Positions 5,784 to 13,173 of a DNA stretch of 13,202 nucleotides are shown here, one piece after another (the stretch's first letter is position 1; each line of letters begins with the position of its first letter). The notes below the pieces were generated by a model. The model searched no databases. It had not been told where the DNA came from and was given only the letters and a program-made list of their open reading frames with translations. Where the stretch lies: assembly GCA_019423795.1 (NCBI GenBank), contig JAHZAT010000026.1:1-13202 (forward strand), given 5' to 3'. The translations under genes and the position numbers were made by a program. The stretch comes from Clostridiales bacterium. Lineage in GTDB: Bacteria; Bacillota; Clostridia; Lachnospirales; Lachnospiraceae.

Positions 5784-6326
5784 ATGAAAGCTACAGGTAT
5801 TATACGAAGGATTGATGACCTTGGCCGGATCGTTATACCAAAAGAAATACGAAAAACCATGCATATCAGAGAAAGCGATCCTTTGGAGATATTTACAGAG
5901 AGGGACGGCGATATCATTTTAAAGAAATATTCCCCGATTGGTGAACTAGGAAACAATGCGAAGCTATATGCAGAATCAATTGCTGCTCAGATTCCACATA
6001 CAATCTGTATTTGTGATCAAGACTGTGTGATCGCTGCTGCCGGACCAAATGCCAAAAAACTAATCGGAAAATTATTAGATGAAAAGGCTGAAGAAGCTTT
6101 AATAGATCGAAAACATATATTGATGGACCGTGAAAAAGAAGATTTCTTTCCTCTGATCTTGGACTTTCCAGAGGTATTTCGCTATGTGTGTCTTTCTACG
6201 ATCATTGCAGAAAGTGAAGCCGTTGGATTTGTATGTATTCTTTCTATTGAAGATGAATTAGATGATCAGGAGTTTAAAATTGCCAAAATTGCTTCTGATT
6301 TTCTAGGAAAACAGCTCGAAGCATAA
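5784..6326 (+). CDS. spoVT: stage V sporulation regulator SpoVT (AbrB-type)
   Basis: SpoVT is a DNA-binding regulator of forespore genes late in sporulation. Residues 1-52 form the AbrB-type swapped-hairpin DNA-binding domain (MKATGIIRRIDDLGRIVIPK, then EIRKTMHIRESDPLEIF and ILKKYSPIGEL). This is almost identical to the Bacillus subtilis protein as I recall it. Residues 56-180 form the GAF-like domain that completes SpoVT proteins (PHTICICDQDCVIAAAG, ending DFLGKQLEA). At 180 residues it is the full SpoVT length, about twice that of AbrB. GGAGG lies 9 nt before the ATG. It is a single-gene unit with a sigma-G-like promoter upstream and a strong terminator downstream. It marks the organism as a spore former or close relative. 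Confidence 0.93.
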   Translation: MKATGIIRRIDDLGRIVIPKEIRKTMHIRESDPLEIFTERDGDIILKKYSPIGELGNNAKLYAESIAAQIPHTICICDQDCVIAAAGPNAKKLIGKLLDEKAEEALIDRKHILMDREKEDFFPLILDFPEVFRYVCLSTIIAESEAVGFVCILSIEDELDDQEFKIAKIASDFLGKQLEA

Positions 6327-6329
6327 CTT

Positions 6330-6378
6330 AAAAAAGTGAAATACAGTCGCACAAAACGGCTGTACATTTCACTTTTTT
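6330..6378. terminator. bidirectional terminator between spoVT and the activase gene
   Basis: AAAAAAGTGAAAT (6330-6342) pairs with ATTTCACTTTTTT (6366-6378). The stem continues through ACAGTCG and CGGCTGT (one G-U pair) after a 2-nt bulge. The run of A on one side and T on the other lets it act for spoVT on the plus strand and for the convergent glycyl-radical operon on the minus strand. It starts 4 nt after the spoVT stop. Confidence 0.85.
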
Positions 6379-6396
6379 CTTCATGATACATATTTA

Positions 6397-7311
6397 TTAT
6401 GATTCAATAATAATATTTTCTAATCCACCTTCGACTGCCCAGCTTTTAAATTCCTGCATCTGTTCTTTTGTGTACAGTTTTGGATTTTCTTCAAAACAAT
6501 ATTCTCTATCTACCAAGTGATATTTTGCTTCTGCCAGTGGATTGTAGTTTAAGATTTCATAGGAAACATACTGATAGATCCCATTTAAATATTTTGCAAT
6601 TCCCTTGATGTTATCTTTCGTTGCGGTCATTTCTGGAATCATCGGTGTTCTTATGATGACCTTCTCTCTGTTTGATGTCTCTAATAAGTATCTGATATTA
6701 TCTTTGATCTTTTGATTTGAAACCCCAGTGTAATGCATATGATCTTTCTCTGTTGCTAATTTAAAGTCTGCAAAAATCCGGTCTAAATATGGAAGGATCT
6801 CTTTGATCACTTCCTGATCTGCATATAAGGATGTCTCGATCGCGGTATGGATTCCTTCTTTTTTGCATGCTTTTAACAGCTCTTTTGTAAACTTCCACTG
6901 TAATAATGGTTCCCCTCCTGAGATCGTAACCCCGCCATTTCCATAACGATAGAATGATTTATCTTTGCGGATCTCTTCCATAACCATTTCTACGCTCATC
7001 TCTCTGGAATCCATGGCGATTGCTCCCGTTGGACACCAGTCAATGATGGTATTCCAGTTTTCATTTCTGTTTGGATGAATGTGCATCTGGTCATTTTCCA
7101 TCGTAACACCCTGATTTTTTGATTTTGCAATACACGTCTTACAATGCATGCAGCGGTTTTCAAAATAAATTGGTCTTTTGCGGATCGAAATTCCTTCTGG
7201 ATTCTGACACCAGACACATTTTAACGGACATCCTTTTAAAAATACTGTGGTACGGATTCCGTCTCCATCGTGCGTTGAAAATCTGCGAATATCAAATACT
7301 TTTCCTGTCAT
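6397..7311 (-). CDS. glycyl-radical enzyme activating enzyme (radical SAM)
   Basis: This enzyme cleaves S-adenosylmethionine with a 4Fe-4S cluster to place the radical on the Gly of its partner enzyme. The 304-residue product has GCPLKCVWC (27-35, CX3CX2C with C28, C32, C35), SGGEPLL (131-137) and the ADFK strand (181-184). C54, C57, C60 and C93 form one ferredoxin-like cluster motif (CX2CX2C...CP), the insert seen in PflC/CutD-type activases. I start at the ATG at 7311: it lies one base after the enzyme stop (TAAGATG), with GGAG 9 nt upstream inside the enzyme gene. An earlier ATG at 7398 would overlap that gene by 86 bp. The near-zero gap indicates coupled synthesis with the PflD-like enzyme. 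By position it corresponds to E. coli PflC. Confidence 0.92.
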   Translation of the reverse strand: MTGKVFDIRRFSTHDGDGIRTTVFLKGCPLKCVWCQNPEGISIRKRPIYFENRCMHCKTCIAKSKNQGVTMENDQMHIHPNRNENWNTIIDWCPTGAIAMDSREMSVEMVMEEIRKDKSFYRYGNGGVTISGGEPLLQWKFTKELLKACKKEGIHTAIETSLYADQEVIKEILPYLDRIFADFKLATEKDHMHYTGVSNQKIKDNIRYLLETSNREKVIIRTPMIPEMTATKDNIKGIAKYLNGIYQYVSYEILNYNPLAEAKYHLVDREYCFEENPKLYTKEQMQEFKSWAVEGGLENIIIES

Positions 7312-7312
7312 C

Positions 7313-9667
7313 TTAAATATCTCCATAACTTGTTCTTGCGATGATCTCATTTTGCAGTTCATCGGCAAGTTCTGTAAAGTAGGCTGTGTAACCCGCAACT
7401 CTGACGGTCAATCCGCGGTATTGCTCTGGATTCTTCTTTGCTGCGAGCAAGTCTTCTTTTCTTACTACGTTAAACTGGATATGTGGAATCTCAAGATCTA
7501 CAAAAGTTCTTAAGAAATTTGCAAACTTGTCAATTCCTGTCTCTGTCTTGAAAAATTCAGGAAGGAATTTCATATTTAATAATCCGCCATTGGTTGTAAG
7601 TGTCTTATCTAGTTTGGATACGGATTTTAATACGGCTGTTGGTCCTTTGATATCTCTTCCGTAAACAGGTGACATTCCTCCATCTGCTAACGGTTCTTTT
7701 GCATATCGTCCATCTGGCGTTGCTCCGACATTTTCACCCATTGGTACGTGGGCTGATACGGTATACATTCCTGTATGATATGGACCTTTTCGATAGTTTT
7801 TAAATGTTCTTAATCGATTTTTGAAGTAATCTGCCCATTTTGTTCCCTGTTTGTCAACTTCATCGATGTCATTTCCGTACTTCGGAACTTTATTGACGCA
7901 CATTGCTCTTAAGATTTCATATCCTTCAAAATTGTTCTTTAATGCATCAAGCATTTCTTTTTGTGTGCACTTTTTTTCATCATACACCAGCTGCTTGATT
8001 GCGACAAGACTGTCTGCAAGATTTGCAACCTGAATCATCTGAATTCCGGATAAATTGTATTTTGCACCGCCTGCTGTGACATCCATTCCATTTTCCATAC
8101 AGTTTTCAATGGATGCTGATAAGAATGGAGATGGCAGAAGATCAATATGAGCTTTCTCTACTTCTTCGCATGCAAGAAGCATCTTATCCATGAAATAATC
8201 AATTTGTTTCTTAAATGCTGCTTCCAACTCTTCAAATGTCTCGTACGTCTCAAGGTTTCCATAATCTGGAGCGATCTTTTCTCCGGTTAAGAGACAGATT
8301 CCTCCTGTCAATGCCACTTCTAATGCTTTATTTAAGTTAAACATTGCAGAATCACTCCATCCAAGGTTATTTCCCTGCGTTGTTAATTCCACGCATCCAA
8401 CGATCGCATAATCTCTTGCATCTTTTTCTTCGATTCCTAATTCCTGAATGGATGGAATGACTGCCTTGTCATTGAAGAACTGTGGCATTCCGCTTCCTTT
8501 GGCTACGACTCTGACTGCTTCTTTTAATAATTCGTCCGACGTTCCTTCGTGAAGTCTTACGGAAAGGTTTGGTTGTGGAAGTCCTAAATGTTTCTGAGCT
8601 TCTAAGAACAAGAATGATAAATCATTATATGTATCATTTCCATTCTCATCCTGACCGCCGATCGCGATATTAAATCCAATCGGAAATCCTGCAAAATATT
8701 TTGCTCCGTGAGAGTTTCTCATATATACGATCTCATTAAATTTCAACCATAAACATTCGATGATCTCTAACGCCTGCTGTTTATCTAAGTTTCCTTCTTT
8801 GATATCTTTTTCATAATAAGCTTCTAAATGTCTGTCTAATCTTCCTGGTGAAAATGAAGATGCATTGGATTCCATCTGTAAAATTACAAACAAGAACCAT
8901 GTAGACTGTACTGCTTCATGAAATGTCTGTACTGGACGTTCGGAAATATTCTTACAGTTTTTGGCTACTTTGATCATGGTTTGTTTTCTTGTTTCATCTG
9001 ATTCATTTTCTGCCATGTCCATGATCAGGTCATGATAACGGACCATAAAGTGTTTTGCTCCTTCCATGACGATCTTAACACTTTCATAGAAGTCTTTCTG
9101 TTCTTCTTTACATATCTTTAGTTTTTCTTCTGCCTGATCAAGCAGTCCCTGCGGTCCCATCTTTAACCATTTGACACAATCTGGGCAGATATGTCCTTGT
9201 GCGTGGTCTTTCTGGTTGATCTTTACAACTTTGGCAATCTTGTTGATCTCTTTTCCATATCTCTGGTTCAGGACATCTTCTAAGGATTTTCCTTCCCAGT
9301 ATGGTTTGATGACCTTACGGAATGTCTCAATATCTTCTTGATGTACATTGAAGCGGTCCTGTGGTCTTGTTGGGAGTGTTTCAAATTCTTTATCTACCCA
9401 TGTGCTACCACTCTCTGGAAATACAACTCCATAACGAACTCCAGCTGTACGATTTCCAACGATCAGTTCTTCAGGTTCTACACGAATCTCCATCTGCTCT
9501 AAGGCTGCTTTTAATGATTTTGCTCTCTGTATGATCTTTGGATCATCTTCATTCTCCTGATATGTTTTTGTAATGATCAATGCCTGCTCAATTGATGCGT
9601 ATCTTGGCTCTGATAACATTTTATCTTTTAAATCTTTGATTCGCTGTGTCTGATATACTCCATCCAT
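7313..9667 (-). CDS. pflD: PflD-like glycyl radical enzyme, eliminase class
   Basis: The 784-residue enzyme has both catalytic loops of the family: thiyl Cys C425 in VGCVELTTQG and radical Gly G759 in RVAGY (756-760). GCVE marks the dehydratase/lyase group, not pyruvate formate-lyase, which has two adjacent Cys. E427, H159 and D439 sit at offsets matching catalytic residues of glycerol dehydratase. Blocks recalled from E. coli PflD recur: RPQDRF (101-106), LPQPNL (363-368), KYGNDIDEVD (596-605), YTVSAHVP (635-642) and PTAVLKSVSKLD (676-687). PflD and YbiW have recently been assigned as 1,5-anhydroglucitol-6-phosphate lyases. That activity is my best inference here, with another polyol or sugar-phosphate dehydratase as the alternative. 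AAGGA lies 8 nt before the ATG. The gene has its own promoter with operator-like repeats and is followed directly by the activase. Confidence 0.88.
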   Translation of the reverse strand: MDGVYQTQRIKDLKDKMLSEPRYASIEQALIITKTYQENEDDPKIIQRAKSLKAALEQMEIRVEPEELIVGNRTAGVRYGVVFPESGSTWVDKEFETLPTRPQDRFNVHQEDIETFRKVIKPYWEGKSLEDVLNQRYGKEINKIAKVVKINQKDHAQGHICPDCVKWLKMGPQGLLDQAEEKLKICKEEQKDFYESVKIVMEGAKHFMVRYHDLIMDMAENESDETRKQTMIKVAKNCKNISERPVQTFHEAVQSTWFLFVILQMESNASSFSPGRLDRHLEAYYEKDIKEGNLDKQQALEIIECLWLKFNEIVYMRNSHGAKYFAGFPIGFNIAIGGQDENGNDTYNDLSFLFLEAQKHLGLPQPNLSVRLHEGTSDELLKEAVRVVAKGSGMPQFFNDKAVIPSIQELGIEEKDARDYAIVGCVELTTQGNNLGWSDSAMFNLNKALEVALTGGICLLTGEKIAPDYGNLETYETFEELEAAFKKQIDYFMDKMLLACEEVEKAHIDLLPSPFLSASIENCMENGMDVTAGGAKYNLSGIQMIQVANLADSLVAIKQLVYDEKKCTQKEMLDALKNNFEGYEILRAMCVNKVPKYGNDIDEVDKQGTKWADYFKNRLRTFKNYRKGPYHTGMYTVSAHVPMGENVGATPDGRYAKEPLADGGMSPVYGRDIKGPTAVLKSVSKLDKTLTTNGGLLNMKFLPEFFKTETGIDKFANFLRTFVDLEIPHIQFNVVRKEDLLAAKKNPEQYRGLTVRVAGYTAYFTELADELQNEIIARTSYGDI

Positions 9668-9701
9668 AGAATTTATCCTTTCTATTGTTTTTCGCTTTTA
9701 T

Positions 9702-9741
9702 TATCGTTTTTTATTATTATATATTGTTTTTTATTGTTACT
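9702..9741 (-). promoter_or_regulatory. tandem decamer operator in the glycyl-radical promoter
   Basis: On the plus strand four 10-bp units run in phase: TATCGTTTTT (9702), TATTATTATA (9712), TATTGTTTTT (9722) and TATTGTTACT (9732). A further TATTGTTTTT occurs at 9683. The two best units fill the spacer between -35 and -10 and the first covers the start site, a natural position for repression. Direct repeats at one helical turn are common for DeoR-family regulators. The same unit recurs at 12675-12704. Confidence 0.6.
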
Positions 9742-9744
9742 CAA
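9716..9744 (-). promoter_or_regulatory. sigma-A promoter of the glycyl-radical operon
   Basis: TTGAGT (9739-9744), 17 bp, then a perfect TATAAT (9716-9721) on the minus strand. The predicted start is near 9709, giving a leader of about 40 nt before the pflD-like gene. It lies downstream of the deoR terminator, so the operon has an independent transcript. Confidence 0.75.
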
Positions 9745-9774
9745 GGTATTTTTCTGTTTTTTCTTAAAATTAAC

Positions 9775-9825
9775 CAAAAAAAAGAACAAAGAATAAAAAA
9801 TAATTCTTCGCTCCCATAGTTCTTT
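9775..9825 (-). terminator. intrinsic terminator after the DeoR gene
   Basis: GTTCTTT (9819-9825) pairs with AAAGAAC (9781-9787), and ATTCTT (9803-9808) with AAGAAT (9789-9794). The two helices are joined by a one-base bulge on one side and ten unpaired bases on the other. A run of nine T follows on the minus strand. The outer stem overlaps the deoR stop codon. The large one-sided loop makes the fold less stable than a plain hairpin, so some read-through is possible. Confidence 0.65.
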
Positions 9826-10591
9826 ATATGATTTTCGTCTGATATGTTTCTAATTTATCCTGAATCTCTTTGGATAATCCATCCTCACAGATCACTCCAT
9901 CTACATCATCAAATGTTGCATATACATAATTTGCTTTAAAATCAAATTTATGACTTTCCATCATAAGATAACACTTGCTACTCTTCTTGACAGCATTATG
10001 CTTCATAATTCCATCTTCAGGAACATAGGTCATGATCGCATTATCATAAAGATCTGCTCCTACAACTCCCATAAAAGAAATATCAAATCGGAAATTTTCC
10101 ATCATCTGCAACACAAGTTCCCCTAAAAATCCGTTCTGAGAACGATTAAATTCTCCTCCAAGAAGAATAAATTTTACATTCTTTGTTGCTGTAAATACTT
10201 CTGCAATATCAAGCATACAGCTTACAACTGTAACTTCTAATCTACGTTCTATGATTTCTCGTGCCAATTCGATATTTGTTGTGGATGTGTCAAGAAAGAT
10301 CATATCTCCATCGTGAATTAATTCCGCTGCTTTCTTTGCGATCATTCTTTTTTCTTTTATATTTTTATCTTTTCTTATTGATACAATATTAGTATGCCCC
10401 GGATGCAAAGTATCTGGAAGAACCGCTCCTCCATATGTTCGTTTTAAAAGATTCTTTGCTTCCATACTCGCTAAATCTTTTCGAATACAGTCTTCTGTAA
10501 CCTCAAATCGTTTGCTTAACTCTTTGACTTTTACTTTTTCATTTTCATTTAACAGACGTAAGATTTCCTGATGTCGTTCTTCTACAAACAT
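9824..10591 (-). CDS. DeoR-family transcriptional regulator
   Basis: The 255-residue protein has an N-terminal winged HTH (about 5-58) with RHQEILRLLNENEKVKVKEL, RFEVTEDCIRKDLASME and the family link LLKRTYGGAVL. The C-terminal DeoRC ligand domain (about 75-235) shows IHDGDMIFLDTSTTNIELA, VTVVSCMLDIAEVF, LLGGEFN, FMGVVGAD and YLMMESHKFD. Such proteins usually repress sugar or polyol genes and sense a phosphorylated intermediate in the DeoRC pocket. AGGAGG lies 10 nt before the ATG. It sits between the PRD regulator and the glycyl radical enzyme, all on one strand, so it is the likely owner of the decamer repeats at both promoters. The effector cannot be read from the sequence. Confidence 0.92.
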   Translation of the reverse strand: MFVEERHQEILRLLNENEKVKVKELSKRFEVTEDCIRKDLASMEAKNLLKRTYGGAVLPDTLHPGHTNIVSIRKDKNIKEKRMIAKKAAELIHDGDMIFLDTSTTNIELAREIIERRLEVTVVSCMLDIAEVFTATKNVKFILLGGEFNRSQNGFLGELVLQMMENFRFDISFMGVVGADLYDNAIMTYVPEDGIMKHNAVKKSSKCYLMMESHKFDFKANYVYATFDDVDGVICEDGLSKEIQDKLETYQTKII

Positions 10592-10621
10592 TTGTATCTA
10601 TCCTCCTCTCATAATATGGTT

Positions 10622-10630
10622 ATTATACCA
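10622..10630 (-). promoter_or_regulatory. extended -10 promoter before the DeoR gene
   Basis: TGGTATAAT on the minus strand is a perfect -10 (10622-10627) with TGN extension in the 56-bp gap after the PRD regulator. The 17-bp-distant -35 slot (TAGATA) is poor. ATGGT (10616-10620) and ACCAT (10627-10631) form an inverted repeat over the -10, which could be a protein site or chance. The decamer repeats seen at the other two promoters are absent here. Confidence 0.55.
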
Positions 10631-10647
10631 TTTTTTATGTAAAATAT

Positions 10648-12639
10648 CTATTCTTCTGTTTCATTCATGCTGTTCATGATCACATCCATGATTTCTTCCT
10701 CTGTTTCTGCTTTTCTGATCAGAAATGTTGTATTTTTCTCCATTGTCATTTCATAGAATGACGAGAAAAATGCTCTTGTTGACTGAATATCTTCAAAATT
10801 AAGTGCCAGCAAAAAGACGATATCCACACAACCATCCTGCCATTCAGTTCTTTGTGCACATTTCATGATAACAACTGCTGGTTTTATTACCAGATTCGCC
10901 ATTCCGTGTGGCAGTGCAACCCCGCCTCCGAGAACGGAGGCACTGATTTCTTCTCTTTTTAATACATCTTCATAAAATCCTTGTTTGACATATTCATTTT
11001 TATATAATAGATCACATCCTTTTTTCAGAATCTCCTCTTTACTCATAACTTCTTTTTCTACTAGAATAAATTCTTTTTTGATCAGACTACTGATCGTATA
11101 TTCTTGGTTATGATTTTTCTTTGTCTCTTTCATCTGATGGCATTTTTTCTGAATCCGGTAGACATCCTGCTGGCTGACGATCGGCGTTGTATATGCAACA
11201 TATGGATGTGAAATCTTTAATTTTGAAATTGTTGTTATCACAAGATCATATTGATCTTCATCGATCAGATGTGCCGAATTTGCCGGAAGTACAGATGTTA
11301 CATTAATTTCTGGAATCTTATCTTCTACTTTTCTTGCCAAAATCTGACCCATTCCCATTCCACCACTTCCTACAATGGCTGTATTAATATTTCTTTTCTT
11401 CTCCTCCATCGCGCCTTCAAATAAAACTGCCATATATGCAATCTCATCTTCTGATGGGAACTGTCCGATCAGTTTCTCATATACCTGGCTGGAAGTAAAG
11501 CATGCAGAAAAAATTGCTGGATATCGCTGTTTGATTTCCTCAAGAAACGGGTTATGGATCTGAAATCCAAATCTCACTCTTACAAGAGAACTGTTTAAAA
11601 ATAATGCTACACTTGTCTTTAGCAGCATATCTTCTTTAAAGTTTTTACCAACAATGGATGAGATATAATCAATCACATCCTCTGTTACATCCTGAATATA
11701 GATTTCTTTATCTAATAAAAATTTCTTATTTACAATACGACTGCTGTTTTGGACTTCCACTGCTAACAATAAAATATACAGATATAATCCTTCTCTTGGA
11801 TCAATGTTCATCTTAAATTCATGATTTAAATAATTAATCAGATAATCTGCCCACTCTGTGATTTCATCTACAAGCCCTAGACGGTTGATCATATTTTCTT
11901 CTAAATAGCATTCCTTCTTTAATCGTTTAATCTGATTGCTGATATATTCAACCGCCATACAAAACGTATAATCATTCATTTGCGAAGCAATTTTTCTTTC
12001 CAGTCTCTGTACACAATAAATCACTTTATCAACATTTTTTTTTCGATACTGTATCACCAGTCTTCCATAAAACTCTGGTTCGATCCGATAATCCGCAAAT
12101 GTTTCATCCGTAATCCTGTCTTCCTTTTCCATGACTATTTTTCTATTTTCTCTTACAAGAACTCTTCTTAGATCAAACTCTTTTCCTTTAATCTCAATTC
12201 CTTTCCCTGTTGTCTGATAAATTTTGATATGATCTGCTTCCAGACTCTGGTTTGCCTTTTCAATATCTGTCCGGATCGTTGCTTTTGAAACGAAGAGTTC
12301 ATCTGCGAATAATGCTGCTGTATATGGTTCTTTACTTTCGATCAATGTTCGGATAATATAACTGATCCTGTATTCTCTCGTCTCAATACATAGATTTTTC
12401 TCTGGGAATTCCTGTTCAAGTTCTTCTTTATGCACTCCTAACCTCAAACAGATTCCTTTTCCTCGTTTTCGGATCAGATGATAATTTCTTTCTTCACAAT
12501 ACTGAGCTACTTCATTCATATATGAACTTACACTTCTTTCTGAAATGTTTAGCATTTTTGCAATCTGTGCATTGGTAATAAATTTGTCATCTTGATGAAC
12601 TAAAATCTTTATAATTTCTGAAGCATACTTTGACAGCAT
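10648..12639 (-). CDS. PRD-domain PTS regulator (MtlR/BglG-type activator)
   Basis: The 663-residue protein has the layout of PTS-controlled activators: HTH_11 (about 5-65), Mga-like HTH (about 88-150, FVSKATIRTDIEKAN), PRD1 (about 190-295), PRD2 (about 305-412), EIIB-like (418-505) and EIIA fructose/mannitol-type (about 515-655, with VALPHG and H578). Such proteins normally gain or lose activity by phosphorylation of PRD histidines, the EIIB Cys and the EIIA His. By eye the usual PRD1 His is Y232 (AVEYISNQIKRL), the two PRD2 His are F347 and L406 (DEIAYMAVLF), and the EIIB Cys is G424 (IVGSGGMG). Only H578 remains. GGAG lies 8 nt before the ATG. Its promoter carries the same decamers as the glycyl-radical promoter, so both may belong to one regulon. 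No PTS permease is in view. Confidence 0.9.
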   Translation of the reverse strand: MLSKYASEIIKILVHQDDKFITNAQIAKMLNISERSVSSYMNEVAQYCEERNYHLIRKRGKGICLRLGVHKEELEQEFPEKNLCIETREYRISYIIRTLIESKEPYTAALFADELFVSKATIRTDIEKANQSLEADHIKIYQTTGKGIEIKGKEFDLRRVLVRENRKIVMEKEDRITDETFADYRIEPEFYGRLVIQYRKKNVDKVIYCVQRLERKIASQMNDYTFCMAVEYISNQIKRLKKECYLEENMINRLGLVDEITEWADYLINYLNHEFKMNIDPREGLYLYILLLAVEVQNSSRIVNKKFLLDKEIYIQDVTEDVIDYISSIVGKNFKEDMLLKTSVALFLNSSLVRVRFGFQIHNPFLEEIKQRYPAIFSACFTSSQVYEKLIGQFPSEDEIAYMAVLFEGAMEEKKRNINTAIVGSGGMGMGQILARKVEDKIPEINVTSVLPANSAHLIDEDQYDLVITTISKLKISHPYVAYTTPIVSQQDVYRIQKKCHQMKETKKNHNQEYTISSLIKKEFILVEKEVMSKEEILKKGCDLLYKNEYVKQGFYEDVLKREEISASVLGGGVALPHGMANLVIKPAVVIMKCAQRTEWQDGCVDIVFLLALNFEDIQSTRAFFSSFYEMTMEKNTTFLIRKAETEEEIMDVIMNSMNETEE

Positions 12640-12674
12640 ATGTAACTCTCCGTTTCTGTTTTTTGTTTATCATC

Positions 12675-12704
12675 TATTGTTTATTATTGTTATTTATTAT
12701 TTTA
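12675..12704 (-). promoter_or_regulatory. tandem decamer operator in the PRD-regulator promoter
   Basis: On the plus strand TATTGTTTAT (12675), TATTGTTATT (12685) and TATTATTTTA (12695) are contiguous 10-bp units. They cover the -10 and the first transcribed bases of the PRD-regulator promoter. They match the units at 9722-9741, which implies control by the same protein. Confidence 0.6.
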
Positions 12705-12726
12705 TATTATCTTCACCAATTGTCAA
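12699..12726 (-). promoter_or_regulatory. sigma-A promoter of the PRD regulator
   Basis: A perfect TTGACA (12721-12726), 16 bp, then TAAAAT (12699-12704) on the minus strand. The predicted start is near 12692, giving a leader of about 53 nt that contains two of the decamer repeats. It lies just downstream of the terminator at 12744-12781. Confidence 0.65.
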
Positions 12727-12743
12727 GTCAAATAAGAAAAGAC

Positions 12744-12781
12744 AAAAAATAGAACATATAGTTTATTTCCATACGTTCTAT
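12744..12781 (-). terminator. intrinsic terminator upstream of the PRD regulator
   Basis: On the minus strand ATAGAAC plus GTATGG pairs with CTATAT plus GTTCTAT, a 13-bp stem with two G-U pairs around the loop AAATAAA, followed by a T run (12744-12749). It would end transcripts of the DUF1349 remnant or of its former intact gene. Confidence 0.8.
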
Positions 12782-12852
12782 CTCACATTTCATATTAAAT
12801 TTTTGAATTCAACAAACTTGGATCTGTAAAACTCTTACATTCTGCTACACTA

Positions 12853-13173
12853 CTACATTTCATCCGGCTTTTGACCGTCATGGGCTTTCCATTGACACTC
12901 CGTCAATTTCATATCTGTAAATACCGCTTTAAACGATGAATCTTCCGGACTGCATGCATAAATTCCAAATTTGATTTTTCCTGCACCAGCCCACATATGA
13001 CAAATCCTCATTTGCTTAAACCGTATTCCATCCTCAGAACATTCTATGCAATAATCATCTTCACATCTACTGAGACGATACCACATAGATTTAATACACG
13101 TTATAACACGAAATGAAAGTAACATGGTGAACTGATTGAAATGCTTCTTAATTTTTGCAACTAAAACTAAAAA
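12853..13173 (-). pseudogene. DUF1349-type protein remnant
   Basis: The C-terminal half resembles DUF1349 proteins, a concanavalin-like beta-sandwich family of unknown function: MWYRLSRCEDDYCIECSEDG, FKQMRI, IKFGIYACSPEDSSFKAVF and ECQWKAHDGQKPD. The frame is open upstream of its first ATG (13125) and includes FLVLVAKIKKHF (13138-13173), like an earlier strand of the family. The stretch normally found between these blocks, about 30 residues, seems missing, and the N-terminal half is absent. A strong intrinsic terminator lies right where the N-terminus should continue. No ribosome site is evident before the ATG. I read it as a decayed fragment; a short real protein of 90 residues from 13125 is the less likely alternative. 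Confidence 0.6.

Noticed and set aside
5687..5956. Minus-strand frame opposite the start of spoVT
   Set aside because: It overlaps the highly conserved AbrB-type domain on the other strand and the divergent promoters.
7312..7398. Longer N-terminus for the activase from the ATG at 7398
   Set aside because: It would add 29 residues overlapping the glycyl radical enzyme's conserved C-terminus in another frame. The ATG at 7311 has a ribosome site and begins right at the family's conserved start (GKVFDIRRFSTHDG).
7313..9667. Pyruvate formate-lyase annotation for the glycyl radical enzyme
   Set aside because: Pyruvate formate-lyase needs two adjacent catalytic cysteines; here C425 is followed by Val-Glu (GCVE), the dehydratase/lyase signature.
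9690..9712. Possible CcpA (cre) site in the glycyl-radical leader around the GCG
   Set aside because: Aligned to the cre consensus it misses both the G on the left and the C on the right, and the area is low-complexity AT.
9668..9823. CRISPR-like or satellite repeat reading of the TATTGTT units
   Set aside because: The units are contiguous 10-mers without unique spacers and sit exactly on core promoter elements, so an operator is the better reading.
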